From an uncultured Eubacteriales bacterium (GTDB lineage Bacteria > Bacillota > Clostridia > Peptostreptococcales > Anaerovoracaceae): a DNA stretch of 64,000 bases. Below the pieces are notes generated by a model, which made no database searches, was not told where the DNA came from, and saw only the letters and a list, made by a program, of their open reading frames with translations. The stretch lies in NCBI GenBank assembly GCA_910583765.1, contig CAJTYS010000012.1, positions 1 through 64,000 of the forward strand, in the 5' to 3' direction. Shown here piece by piece: positions 34,320 to 42,509 of the stretch; position 1 is the first letter of the stretch, and each line of letters starts with the position of its first letter. The translations under genes were made by a program, and so were the position numbers.

Positions 34320-35621
34320 CTAAGCGTTTTTTTCTGCGTACACGCCGTCGAGTTTTCTGGATTTGGATGGGAAAAATCTTTCTAAAATCAGATAAACGAT
34401 AAATCCTACCACAACGCCGTTGCAGTTAAACACGCCAAATGGAATGAACAGGGCGATTACCAGTGAAACGATGGTGGCAATGATACCCACCCAGTTCCAG
34501 CCCTCCAGAGGATGCCAACTGGCCGGTTTCCCTTTTCCAATGATCCAATAATCTGCGATCATCACCCCTGCGATCGGTGCGCCGAAAAAGGCGATCCAGT
34601 CCAAAAAAGTTCCGATAAAGTCCAAAATGCCCAGTACAGCCAGAACCACGCCAAGCACGCCCACTGCGAAGGTGGCTTCTCTCCTCCGGTTATCGGGAAG
34701 ATTGAAAGTCATGACCGCATCCAGGCCGCCTGTATAGGCATTGATGGAATTAGTGGTCAATTGCGCTAAAATCATGATCGTCAGGCCCAAAATAGGCAGC
34801 CCCACCACGGCCATGACTTGACTGATATCGTAAATGCCTGCTACTCTCGATAGCAGGATGCCGATCACACAGGTAATAATGCCTGCGGGCATCAACCCCC
34901 AGATAGAAGATTTGATGGTGTCCTTCCTGTCTCTCTGGAACCTGGTCAGATCCGCAGCAGCGAAGGCTGATGCGGAAAAGAAACTGAAAGATAACCCGAT
35001 GCCATCGATTATGGACATGGTTGGTTCTGTTACCTCGTTGCCAGTAAGCCCTGCGCTGCCATAAGTTTTAAAAGCCATCACAGTGCCCAAGATCATAATG
35101 GCCAGCAGCAAAGGCACAGATATGGAATCCACGTTTTTCAGCGCTTCCATGCCCCACACGGCGATGAGCACCATGACCATGCCCCAGAAAACGGACGAAG
35201 CTATCACGGGGATTTCAATGTCAAAGGCTTCCCGCATCAGCGTGGAGAACGCTTCACCGCATACATTGACCTGCAGGCCAAAGAAGCCGGTCAGGGAAAT
35301 GGTGAACAGGGAACTAACCAGCAGCCTGGTACCCTTTCTGCCAAAGGTAGATTGGGCAATCGCGCATGTGGGAATCCCCAAGTCCGCACCCTGCATGCCT
35401 AAAATGAAAGTCAGCAATAACACCATGAGATAGCCGCTGATGCCTGCGATGACCGCATGAGCAGTGGACATGCCTTCCGCCAGCATGCTCCCCAGTAGGA
35501 AGGCGGGGATACAGATGACCATGCCGGCCTGAACCATGACCATGGCGATCCAGCTTTTACGCTGATCTTTTGGAACCTCTGACAAAGCAAAGGCTTCAAT
35601 GCTCTTTTGTTTTTCTGCCAT
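34320..35621 (-). CDS. NCS1-family permease, second module
   Basis: 433 aa, about 12 membrane helices, with SWIAMVMVQAGMVICIPAFL near the N terminus and SASAFAAADLTRFQRDRKDT in the middle, where NCS1 carriers bind substrate. GGAGG 8 nt before the ATG at 35621 sets the start. It lies first in the permease-DUF917-racemase-racemase-dipeptidase operon and is divergent from a PucR gene. Together with the protein at 15355 it shows module duplication. Confidence 0.87.
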   Translation of the reverse strand: MAEKQKSIEAFALSEVPKDQRKSWIAMVMVQAGMVICIPAFLLGSMLAEGMSTAHAVIAGISGYLMVLLLTFILGMQGADLGIPTCAIAQSTFGRKGTRLLVSSLFTISLTGFFGLQVNVCGEAFSTLMREAFDIEIPVIASSVFWGMVMVLIAVWGMEALKNVDSISVPLLLAIMILGTVMAFKTYGSAGLTGNEVTEPTMSIIDGIGLSFSFFSASAFAAADLTRFQRDRKDTIKSSIWGLMPAGIITCVIGILLSRVAGIYDISQVMAVVGLPILGLTIMILAQLTTNSINAYTGGLDAVMTFNLPDNRRREATFAVGVLGVVLAVLGILDFIGTFLDWIAFFGAPIAGVMIADYWIIGKGKPASWHPLEGWNWVGIIATIVSLVIALFIPFGVFNCNGVVVGFIVYLILERFFPSKSRKLDGVYAEKNA

Positions 35622-35648
35622 AAGTTTTTCCTCCATACATAGTTGGTT

Positions 35649-35740
35649 TTATGAGAAATCTCTGTAGTGTGATTTTCAAAATATCGATAAAGTCTGCCGC
35701 TGAAAGAGCGGCGGTAAAGCTAGCTTTGCTTCTGTTATAA
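35649..35740. repeat. Copy C of ~90-bp folded intergenic repeat
   Basis: GAAATC...GATTTTC, AAAATATCGATAAAGTC, CCGCT-GAAAG-AGCGG and GCTTTG in the same order as the other copies. It lies in the leader of the second permease operon. Confidence 0.6.
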
Positions 35741-35806
35741 TGTTAACAATTTTCTGTTAATTTGTCTTTGGGGAGTTCGATAAATAAGATGGCTATATTT
35801 TTGTGA

Positions 35807-35829
35807 AATTTACAAAAATAATTGCCTTT
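35807..35829. promoter_or_regulatory. Operator candidate of the second PucR module
   Basis: Perfect 8-bp inverted repeat ATTTTTGT-7 nt-ACAAAAAT just upstream of the pucR promoter. Confidence 0.4.
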
Positions 35830-35849
35830 TTACCGGCATTTATTATAAT
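35822..35849 (+). promoter_or_regulatory. Promoter of the second PucR gene
   Basis: TTGCCT, 16-nt spacer, TATAAT; about 35 nt before the ATG at 35885. Confidence 0.55.
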
Positions 35850-35884
35850 ATTATACAGAACCGTCATGAGATAAGAGGTGTGAT

Positions 35885-37048
35885 ATGAAATCGATCACTG
35901 TGGCTGATATTATGAATCTGGATGTAATGAAGGGCTGCCGTCTGGCAGCGGGCGAGAAAGGACTATCCAAAGAAGTGCGTTACATCAATGTCTACGACAA
36001 TCCCCTCAGCGAAACGGACCAAGAGATCCAGGCCTTTCCAGGAGAAATTTCGCTGACATTTTTTTATCATGGGAAAGACAATCCTGATTATCTGTATGAT
36101 ACTCTGAATCTGCTTATCACAAGGCATGCTGCTGCCTTGATCGTCTTTGATGAATATTTTAAGGAAATGCCCCTGGAGTTCAGAGCGCGCTGTGATCAGG
36201 CCGCGCTGCCGCTGATCTTCGTGGACCGCAAAGTTCCTTATTCCCTGCTGATTTCCAGCATTATCGAATATCGGGTCCAGGCTGAACAGAGAAAACACAT
36301 TGCGGACAAGCTGTCTGCTATTGCCAGTCCCCGTACTTCTGCTGAAGAAAAAATGCGGCTGACTACGGATTTGCATAATGGATTTCAAAATAATGTGGTC
36401 GTCCTCTTTGCCGTGGAACCGGGCGGTGATAGGGAAGACCGAACTTTCAGCGCAGAGACGCTGAACCTTTGCGGCGCAATTTCCCGTGACCCTCACTTTT
36501 TTGCGGCAGAGTACAACGGCGGCGTGCTGGTGATTCTTTCCTACAGCGACCATCGATTGTCGGATGTTCACGACTCAGTGAAAAATTCCATCCATGTGAT
36601 TCACAACTATCTGCCCGATGCTGCCATAGGCATCAGTGACCAATGCCATCTGTCAGAGCTGGGGACCGCCATCACCCAAAGCTGTACAGTGCTCCAGGCT
36701 GGCAGCCTTTCGCCAGGAACAGACTCTGCCTATGGTGATCTAGGTGTGACGCGGATGTTATTGGAGCTTTCTAACACTTCTGCCCTGGAAAATTTTTATC
36801 AAGACATCCTGGGTCCCATCAAGAAGCACGATCAGGAGAACAATGGGCAGCTTTTGGAAACCATGCTTTGCTTTTCCTCCTGCGGCATGAATTATAAAAA
36901 AACAGCCAATGCCATGTTCCTCCACGAAAATACTATCCGTTATCGCATTGCCAAGCTGAAAGAGTTGATCCCCTATGGGAAAAGTGACATTGACCTTTAT
37001 GAAACCATATCCATCACCGCGAAGATTCATCATATAAAGCAGGGCTAA
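35885..37048 (+). CDS. PucR-family transcriptional regulator, second module
   Basis: 387 aa, shorter than the first PucR protein. The N-terminal PucR domain begins ITVADIMNLDVMKGCRLAAG. The C-terminal HTH_30 reads KKTANAMFLHENTIRYRIAK (about residues 338-357). The middle region is about 150 residues shorter. AAGAGGTG precedes the ATG. It is divergent from the permease/DUF917/racemase operon and is its probable regulator. Confidence 0.87.
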   Translation: MKSITVADIMNLDVMKGCRLAAGEKGLSKEVRYINVYDNPLSETDQEIQAFPGEISLTFFYHGKDNPDYLYDTLNLLITRHAAALIVFDEYFKEMPLEFRARCDQAALPLIFVDRKVPYSLLISSIIEYRVQAEQRKHIADKLSAIASPRTSAEEKMRLTTDLHNGFQNNVVVLFAVEPGGDREDRTFSAETLNLCGAISRDPHFFAAEYNGGVLVILSYSDHRLSDVHDSVKNSIHVIHNYLPDAAIGISDQCHLSELGTAITQSCTVLQAGSLSPGTDSAYGDLGVTRMLLELSNTSALENFYQDILGPIKKHDQENNGQLLETMLCFSSCGMNYKKTANAMFLHENTIRYRIAKLKELIPYGKSDIDLYETISITAKIHHIKQG

Positions 37049-37180
37049 GAAGCGGAGATAGGACGCAGCCACTAAGGGTGGGCCGCCATTTTGCCGCCGC
37101 ATCTTCTGCCGCCGAACCAGTCATGGAAACTTGCGGTTAGCCGCAGGATTTACCTTGACAAATCAATTTCTTCAAAAAAG

Positions 37181-37211
37181 TTTGTAACGAAGCTTCACTT
37201 TGCGGGTCTTT
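37181..37211 (+). promoter_or_regulatory. Autoregulatory ECF-type promoter candidate
   Basis: TTTGTAAC, 17 nt, GTCTTT, 20 nt before the sigma-factor ATG. It matches the promoter at 29250-29280 in both boxes and in spacing. Confidence 0.6.
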
Positions 37212-37230
37212 TAGATGAAGAGGTGGAACG

Positions 37231-37719
37231 ATGAAGTATTTTGATGAAATCTATGAACTGTATTTCCAGGACGTATACAAGTACATTCTGGCCATCAGCC
37301 GCAGCAACCAAGCGGCGGAGGAAATCACCCAAGAGACATTTTTTCGGGCCCTGAAAAACATCGACTCTTTTCGTGGTGACTGCGACATCCGTTTTTGGCT
37401 CTGCGGCATTGCGAAAAACGAATATTTTCGGGCAATGGAGAAGGGAAAACTCCAAAGCGGCGAAGAAATGCCGGATGTGCCCGCTGCAAAAGAGACGGAA
37501 AAGGATTTCATCAAGCAGGAAGACTCTTTTCGTATCCACCAGATTCTGCACCAGCTCGAGGAGCCATACAAAGAAGTGTTTTCCCTGCGGGTTTTCGGAG
37601 AACTGCCCTTTAAAAAGATCGGGCTGATCTTTGGAAAGTCGGAAAACTGGGCAAGGGTGACTTACTATCGGGCAAAGCAGAAAATTCAGGAGAAATTGGA
37701 GGATGAGGAACGTGAATAA
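37231..37719 (+). CDS. ECF-type RNA polymerase sigma factor
   Basis: 162 aa with sigma region 2 (AEEITQETFFRALKNIDSFR, about residues 30-49) and region 4 (PFKKIGLIFGKSENWARVTY, about 129-148). GAGGTGG precedes the ATG. It overlaps the following anti-sigma gene by 17 nt, so the pair is coupled. It probably directs transcription from TTTGYAAC-N17-GTCTTT promoters, including its own. Confidence 0.92.
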   Translation: MKYFDEIYELYFQDVYKYILAISRSNQAAEEITQETFFRALKNIDSFRGDCDIRFWLCGIAKNEYFRAMEKGKLQSGEEMPDVPAAKETEKDFIKQEDSFRIHQILHQLEEPYKEVFSLRVFGELPFKKIGLIFGKSENWARVTYYRAKQKIQEKLEDEERE

Positions 37720-38419
37720 ACTAAATTGCGGCGTGATTGCCGATTTGCTGCCCCTTTATATCGATGAGGCGTGCAGCGAGGAAAGCAAAAAACTGGTAGA
37801 GGTGCATTTGGAGGAGTGTGAAACGTGCAGGGAGGCGCTCCAGAAAATGAAGGTGGAGATCGAACTGCCCGCTGAAACAGGCGATGCGCAAGACGGGCTG
37901 CGGAGGATCAAGAAACTGCTGAAGAAAAAATACATCCTATTTGCCGTGACTGCGGCAGCGATCGCTGCGGTCTGCGTTGGCTTTTCCTTCTGCATGCAGG
38001 TCATAGAGACTCCCATTGAGTATCAGGACGCAAAGGTGTCTGTGGTACAGAACAAGAAGGATCCATCGCAGTACGATCTGGTTTTCAATGGGCAGCAATA
38101 TGGGTGTCTTTATGGAGAAGCCATCACTTTGAAAGAGAATGAAGACACGATTTATGAAGCGGAGATCATTCATACGGTCAGTACGCCGTGGACCAGGCTT
38201 TTCCAAAGAGAGCCGATGAAAGACGAGGTTGCTTTTACCTATTCTGCGGACCCGGATACTGTGTCGGGCTCTACAACAGATCGTTCCGGAAAGAAAAGAT
38301 ATTTCAAGACCGTGGCCGTGTATTATCAAGCCACGCCTGCCGATGAGAGAAGACTGCTGTGGATGGCAGATTGGTTCCAGGATATGACGCAAGGCGCAGA
38401 AGCGAGCACAAAAGAATAA
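37703..38419 (+). CDS. Zinc-finger anti-sigma factor
   Basis: 238 aa. The N-terminal zf-HC2 domain has HLEECETCREAL (about residues 35-46; HxxxCxxC). One membrane helix (ILFAVTAAAIAAVCVGFSFC, about 76-95) is followed by an outside sensor domain without known fold. It holds the sigma factor inactive at the membrane until an envelope signal is sensed. Signal unknown. Confidence 0.88.
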   Translation: MRNVNKLNCGVIADLLPLYIDEACSEESKKLVEVHLEECETCREALQKMKVEIELPAETGDAQDGLRRIKKLLKKKYILFAVTAAAIAAVCVGFSFCMQVIETPIEYQDAKVSVVQNKKDPSQYDLVFNGQQYGCLYGEAITLKENEDTIYEAEIIHTVSTPWTRLFQREPMKDEVAFTYSADPDTVSGSTTDRSGKKRYFKTVAVYYQATPADERRLLWMADWFQDMTQGAEASTKE

Positions 38420-38444
38420 AGGAACTTAAATGTGGACACAGCCG

Positions 38445-38810
38445 CTAAGATTCGTAAACGATGTGGGCGACCTTCTCGGAAAGCTGGGCGTACAAGGCTT
38501 TCAGCTCGGACAAATAAGCAAGGCCGTTGTCGGTGATGGCATAATAAACCCTGATCCGATTCCCTTCTGAGATTTCCTGGCGGCTGTTTTCTACATACCC
38601 CTGTTCTTCCAGTTTCGTCAGCACATTGTAAAGCAGCGGCATTTTATAAACGCCTTCGCTGCGGCTGAGCATTTCCTGAACGATCTCATAGGCATACATC
38701 TCTCGCTCTGACAAAAGGCGAAGCACTAGGAGCGGTACGGTGGAACGCTTGAACTGGGCTGCGAAATTGTTCAGGTTATCTTCTTTGCTGTTTGCTTTTC
38801 GCTTTTTCAT
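38445..38810 (-). CDS. PadR-family transcriptional regulator
   Basis: About 121 aa with LLVLRLLSEREMYAYEIVQE and PLLYNVLTKLEEQGYVENS, the PadR winged helix, and RVYYAITDNGLAYL. A GGGGAAGGG site precedes the ATG at 38810; the ATG at 38843 lacks one. It is divergent from a noncoding-looking transcription unit (38968-39193), with an inverted repeat between the two promoters. Confidence 0.85.
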   Translation of the reverse strand: MKKRKANSKEDNLNNFAAQFKRSTVPLLVLRLLSEREMYAYEIVQEMLSRSEGVYKMPLLYNVLTKLEEQGYVENSRQEISEGNRIRVYYAITDNGLAYLSELKALYAQLSEKVAHIVYES

Positions 38811-38854
38811 AACATGATCAGCCCTTCCCCTTTTCCAAATCATTACTTTTATAT

Positions 38855-38883
38855 ATCATATCACGACTCCGTATATTTGTCAA
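38855..38883 (-). promoter_or_regulatory. Promoter of the PadR gene
   Basis: Minus strand TTGACA, 17 nt, TATGAT. Confidence 0.75.
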
Positions 38884-38898
38884 AGGAGTACATATGAT

Positions 38899-38926
38899 TA
38901 TAGTTTATATAAAATAGAAAACTATA
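38899..38926. promoter_or_regulatory. PadR operator candidate
   Basis: TATAGTTT-12 nt-AAACTATA inverted repeat, midway between the divergent promoters. Confidence 0.45.
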
Positions 38927-38933
38927 TATTTTA

Positions 38934-38962
38934 TTGACATATATAAACCTGTATGCTATACT
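38934..38962 (+). promoter_or_regulatory. Strong promoter of a small RNA
   Basis: TTGACA, 17 nt, TATACT on the plus strand, with no large coding frame downstream before the terminator. Confidence 0.75.
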
Positions 38963-39070
38963 TTTAGTCAAGGAATAAGCTTGGGCAGACCAGTGCCAGA
39001 AAGAACGTGTATTGTGTAAGAGATAAACGCTGGGCGCTTTTGCGGTTTTCCGTCAAAGGGGAGTGTGTGA

Positions 39071-39112
39071 ATGAAAGTAAGGAGTGGTGTGTATGCCATG
39101 AAATTGGCCTAG
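39071..39112 (+). CDS. Possible 13-aa peptide in the small transcript
   Basis: AAAGGGGAG stands 7 nt before an ATG encoding MKVRSGVYAMKLA. Very short, so it could be a chance frame, a leader peptide or a signal peptide. The good ribosome site is the only support. Confidence 0.3.
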   Translation: MKVRSGVYAMKLA

Positions 39113-39151
39113 GAAGTGTTGTATTGTATGAAATAAATCGTGGATTTAATT

Positions 39152-39193
39152 TGTAGCCAAATGGGGAGATCGTTGATTTGGCTACATTTTTTT
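39152..39193 (+). terminator. Terminator of the small RNA
   Basis: Perfect stem TGTAGCCAAAT/ATTTGGCTACA followed by seven T. Confidence 0.9.
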
Positions 39194-39276
39194 GTGGTCA
39201 TCAGGCATTTGGGAAAACCGGGGTAGGAAAGCTTTGGCGTTGGCTTGGGTTCCGCAGGTCTTCGTTAAATGGAGAT

Positions 39277-39304
39277 AAAAAAGCCGGAGCTTTTGCGCTC
39301 CGGC
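39277..39304 (-). terminator. Terminator of the secreted paralogue gene
   Basis: GCCGGAGC/GCTCCGGC stem followed on the minus strand by TTTTTT. Confidence 0.85.
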
Positions 39305-39317
39305 CGCTGGTCAGTAC

Positions 39318-40181
39318 CTAGCCTGCGTACACAACTTCCTTAAACAAGGTAGCATTTTCGTTCGGATATTTGGTCAGTCCTTTGACCCATCCGGATTTCC
39401 CGCCTTTGATCTTCACATGGAGATAGATCTTAGTGTGCTTGGCATTGAGATAGATTTTATCGATTTTCACCTTTTTTTCAGGTTTCAGAGTGGCGATCTT
39501 TTTTCCACCAGGGCTTTTGAGCACGTTCATGGTAAGGTTCGCGGTCCAATAGGACTGTTTCAGGTAATCAAGATAAGTCTCCTTGAGCTTTGGCTGTGTG
39601 GTTTTCTGCGTCATTTTGCCCTTTTTGTATTGGTAGTCCAGACGAAAACTGATGGCACCCAGGGAGTAAGACATTTCACCATAGGTCACCCCGATTTTGT
39701 TGCCGGACACAGTGATCTTTCTGACATTATTATGGTATCCAATTTTGGACATGGAATCCAAATCAATGACTTTTTTCAGCTTGCCCTTCTTGTACTGGTA
39801 GATGGCTGCGCCTGGAATGTCGTAATTCTCGATGGTGCGGAGCAGAGCCAGATAGGTTTTGCCATTATCCAGCTTCAGCCGCCGGGCTTCGATGCTATAT
39901 GTGTATAGTGATGTGGAAGTGTTGTATGAAAGAGCTTTCTTTCCATTGATAAACACATCACACCCCTCATACATTTGATATCGTTCATTGTACGGGGCAG
40001 AAATCAAAAGCTTGTCCGCTTTTTTGTCGCCGGTCACATCGTACTGGGTGTATGTCTTGTTTACTTCCAGCAGATTGTTGGCTGTCTTGGCCTCCGCCGA
40101 AGCCGGCGTGACCATAAAGAAGCCTACTGCCAGCAGAAACACTGCCGCCGCCAGCCCTCTAGTGAAATAGTTTGCTTTCAT
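39318..40181 (-). CDS. Secreted SH3-like protein, tandem paralogue 1
   Basis: 287 aa with a signal peptide (GLAAAVFLLAVGFFMVTPAS, cleaved near AEAKT), then a beta-rich region with VTGDKKADKLLIS (FG-GAP/VCBS-like) at about 50-62 and a basic C-terminal SH3b-like module (KIYLHVKIKGGKSGWVKGLT, about 255-274). About 80 percent identical by eye to the neighbour at 40340. Probably exported and bound to wall material. A cleavage to free protein is possible; no anchor is seen. It has its own promoter and terminator. Confidence 0.7.
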   Translation of the reverse strand: MKANYFTRGLAAAVFLLAVGFFMVTPASAEAKTANNLLEVNKTYTQYDVTGDKKADKLLISAPYNERYQMYEGCDVFINGKKALSYNTSTSLYTYSIEARRLKLDNGKTYLALLRTIENYDIPGAAIYQYKKGKLKKVIDLDSMSKIGYHNNVRKITVSGNKIGVTYGEMSYSLGAISFRLDYQYKKGKMTQKTTQPKLKETYLDYLKQSYWTANLTMNVLKSPGGKKIATLKPEKKVKIDKIYLNAKHTKIYLHVKIKGGKSGWVKGLTKYPNENATLFKEVVYAG

Positions 40182-40251
40182 GAATTGATTCCTCCGTTCT
40201 GGCAGCTGTCAAAAGGGCGATCCGTGCGCCGCTCTTTCCGCCACTATGTTC

Positions 40252-40280
40252 AGTATACTCCTAAAAGAAGAATGGTTCAA
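40252..40280 (-). promoter_or_regulatory. Promoter of secreted paralogue 1
   Basis: Minus strand TTGAAC, 17 nt, TATACT; duplicated almost unchanged at 41274-41302. Confidence 0.7.
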
Positions 40281-40339
40281 TATGGAAATGGTTAGCCCCA
40301 CCTGTAAAAATTCAAATTACTCTGCCGTTCCTCAATCGC

Positions 40340-41203
40340 CTAGCCTGCGTACACAACCTCCTTAAACAAGATAGCGTCTTCGCCTGGAAATTTGGTCAAG
40401 CCTTTGATCCACCCGAATTTTCCGCCTTTGATTTTCACATGCAGATAAATTTTCGTGTGTTTGACATTAAGATAGATTTTATCGATTTTCACTTTCTTAC
40501 CAGGTTTCAGCGTAGCGACCTTTTTCCCGCCAGGGCTTTTCAGCACGTCCATGGTCTGACTCGCGGTCCAATAGGTTTTTTTCTGATAACTCTGGGAAGT
40601 TTCTATGAGCTTTGGCTTTGTGGTTCTCTGGGTCATTTTGCCTTTCTTGTACTGATAGTCCAAACGAAAGCTGATGAGACCCAGGGAGTAAGACATTTCG
40701 CTGTATGTCACTCCGATCTTGTTGCCGGACACAACGATCTTTTTCACACTATTATGATTTCCGATTTTAGACATGGAATCCAGATCAATGGCTTTTTTCA
40801 GTTTTCCTTTCTTGTACTGGTAAATGGCCGCGCCTGGAATGTCGCTATTGTCAACGGTGGGGATCAAAGCCAGATAGACCTTGCCGTTATCCAGCTTCAG
40901 CCGCCGGGCTTCGATACTGTATGCGTATAAGTATGGCGAAGCGTTGCATGAATAGGCTTTCTTACCATTGATGAACACGTTGCATCCATGATACATTCGC
41001 GCCTGTTCGTCCCATGCGGCGGAGATCAAAAGTTTGTCCGCCTTTTTGTCACCGGTCACATCGTACTGGGTATATGTCTTGTTTACGTTCAGCAGATTAT
41101 TGGCTGTCTTAGCTTCCGCTGAAGCTGGCGTGGCGATAAAGAGGCCTACTGCCAGCAGAAACACTGCCGCCGCTAGCCCTTTAGTGAAATAGTTTGCTTT
41201 CAT
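40340..41203 (-). CDS. Secreted SH3-like protein, tandem paralogue 2
   Basis: 287 aa, the same length and layout as the protein at 39318: signal peptide (AVFLLAVGLFIATPASAEA), VTGDKKADKLLIS repeat and a C-terminal SH3b-like end (KIYLHVKIKGGKFGWIKGLT). Differences gather in the middle (about residues 65-115 and 195-215). The upstream 100 bp, including the promoter, are duplicated as well, so the pair arose by a recent tandem duplication. Confidence 0.7.
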   Translation of the reverse strand: MKANYFTKGLAAAVFLLAVGLFIATPASAEAKTANNLLNVNKTYTQYDVTGDKKADKLLISAAWDEQARMYHGCNVFINGKKAYSCNASPYLYAYSIEARRLKLDNGKVYLALIPTVDNSDIPGAAIYQYKKGKLKKAIDLDSMSKIGNHNSVKKIVVSGNKIGVTYSEMSYSLGLISFRLDYQYKKGKMTQRTTKPKLIETSQSYQKKTYWTASQTMDVLKSPGGKKVATLKPGKKVKIDKIYLNVKHTKIYLHVKIKGGKFGWIKGLTKFPGEDAILFKEVVYAG

Positions 41204-41273
41204 GAATTGGTTCCTCCGTTCTGGCAGCTGTCAAAAGGGCGATCCAAGTGCCGCTCGTTTCGCCGCCATGTCC

Positions 41274-41302
41274 AGTATACTCCTAAAAGGGGGATGGTTC
41301 AA
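41274..41302 (-). promoter_or_regulatory. Promoter of secreted paralogue 2
   Basis: Minus strand TTGAAC, 17 nt, TATACT. Confidence 0.7.
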
Positions 41303-41330
41303 TATGGAAATGCTTTAGCCTTGTCTAGTG

Positions 41331-42422
41331 CTATAATTCTTTCAGCAACCCAGCGCAGCCACTGATCCATTGGATCGCACCTTCCAAACGATAGTCCTTG
41401 AAATCCGCATTACCCAAAATTTTGGCGATTTCATCCGTAGTGATAGATAAATCGATGAACTCGGCAGGGTGATCTCCCTGTTTGGCGATATCCTGAATAT
41501 GGTCGAAATAAGTTCCCGACATGCCGAAAACAGTGGAAAACCCCGGGATGTCCCGAACGGCGTTCTCCACTGTTTCTTCCGTGTCTTCGTAAAACAGGCT
41601 TCGGCCATTGTCATAGAGAGGATAAAACTGTTCGCCCGCAGAATTGATTTTTACTGCGATGTTCGATAAATGCCTGTCATCCTGTCTGGTCATAAAATCT
41701 AGGAGCAGCATTTTTATGAATTTATCTTTATATTGAGGCCGCATGCTCAGAAGATTTTCGTATTCATTCTCGCCTCGGATCCCTGAAAAAAGCCTGCGGA
41801 AATGGACAATATACTCCTTAGAAAAATCATAGAGAAACGTGGAAAAAACGGTATCTCTGGCTGTGCGGCACGCAGGGCAGCAGTCAACACCCAGCTTTGT
41901 TGCCAGGTTGTATACCGCCACTTCTGATTCTACATCTGTCAGCAAAGGACCAATCCTTTTTTTGTAAATACCGTACTTCCCATTATACACACCGTACCGC
42001 TTGATATTGAACCCTTCCGGGCTGTTGATGGGGCTCTGCCCTTGGGTATCCAAATGCTTTCGGAACACCTTGTCAAAGGACTCGTTAAATGCGTCCTCCA
42101 TATTTTCGTCAGGATTTTCCGTGATCCAAAGCAGGTCCTTTGGATGCATGGCCTTGGTGATTTTTGCGATTTCCAGAGTATTGTACTGAGAAAGGCCGCA
42201 GCGAAAGAGAATCCGCTCAATATCCCGCCGATCTCTGCTGACGATCCTTTCCGCCAAGAATTCCATGAACCTCGCCCTGTTCCAGGACTGCTGCCCATGG
42301 GTGTAGCGCAAAACCACCTGATTAAAGTCTGGCTGCGTAAAGGTGACCTCATAAGATGGAGATACGATCCCGATCACCTGATTTTCCCATTTCAAGTACA
42401 TTGCCGCAGAAGATTGTTCCAT
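41331..42422 (-). CDS. HipA-like kinase (CtkA/HipA_C family)
   Basis: About 363 aa. The kinase core has LLLDFMTRQDDRHLSNIAVK (about residues 250-269; DRHxxN catalytic loop) and FYPLYDNGRSLFY (about 277-289; metal-binding D-N). Upstream a GFNIKRYGVYNG-type nucleotide loop is seen (about 138-149). GGAGG precedes the ATG at 42422. No HipB-like HTH antitoxin gene is adjacent, so it is a solitary member. It may phosphorylate a protein such as a tRNA synthetase, as HipA does, but the target is not known. Confidence 0.75.
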   Translation of the reverse strand: MEQSSAAMYLKWENQVIGIVSPSYEVTFTQPDFNQVVLRYTHGQQSWNRARFMEFLAERIVSRDRRDIERILFRCGLSQYNTLEIAKITKAMHPKDLLWITENPDENMEDAFNESFDKVFRKHLDTQGQSPINSPEGFNIKRYGVYNGKYGIYKKRIGPLLTDVESEVAVYNLATKLGVDCCPACRTARDTVFSTFLYDFSKEYIVHFRRLFSGIRGENEYENLLSMRPQYKDKFIKMLLLDFMTRQDDRHLSNIAVKINSAGEQFYPLYDNGRSLFYEDTEETVENAVRDIPGFSTVFGMSGTYFDHIQDIAKQGDHPAEFIDLSITTDEIAKILGNADFKDYRLEGAIQWISGCAGLLKEL

Positions 42423-42509
42423 AATGCGCCTCCGATCTATATACGCCTGCAATCTATTATGTCCTTACAGTATAACACGTTGCGGGGCGAGGGCAATGGG
42501 AATTTTCAT

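Larger units (their letters stand above)
38968..39193 (+). ncRNA. Probable ~225-nt small RNA (or mini-mRNA) controlled by PadR
   Basis: A consensus promoter (38934-38962) and a strong terminator (39152-39193) define a transcript of about 225 nt. It contains only one plausible frame, of 13 codons (39071-39112). The rest shows no match to 6S, SRP, tmRNA or riboswitch classes that I recognise. Placement beside the divergent PadR gene suggests PadR control. Confidence 0.55.

Noticed and set aside
35754..35782. Third ECF-like site (AAC-N16-GTCTTT) upstream of the second PucR gene
   Set aside because: Spacing is 16 instead of 17 and the upstream box lacks TTTGYAAC; a SigA-type promoter lies closer.
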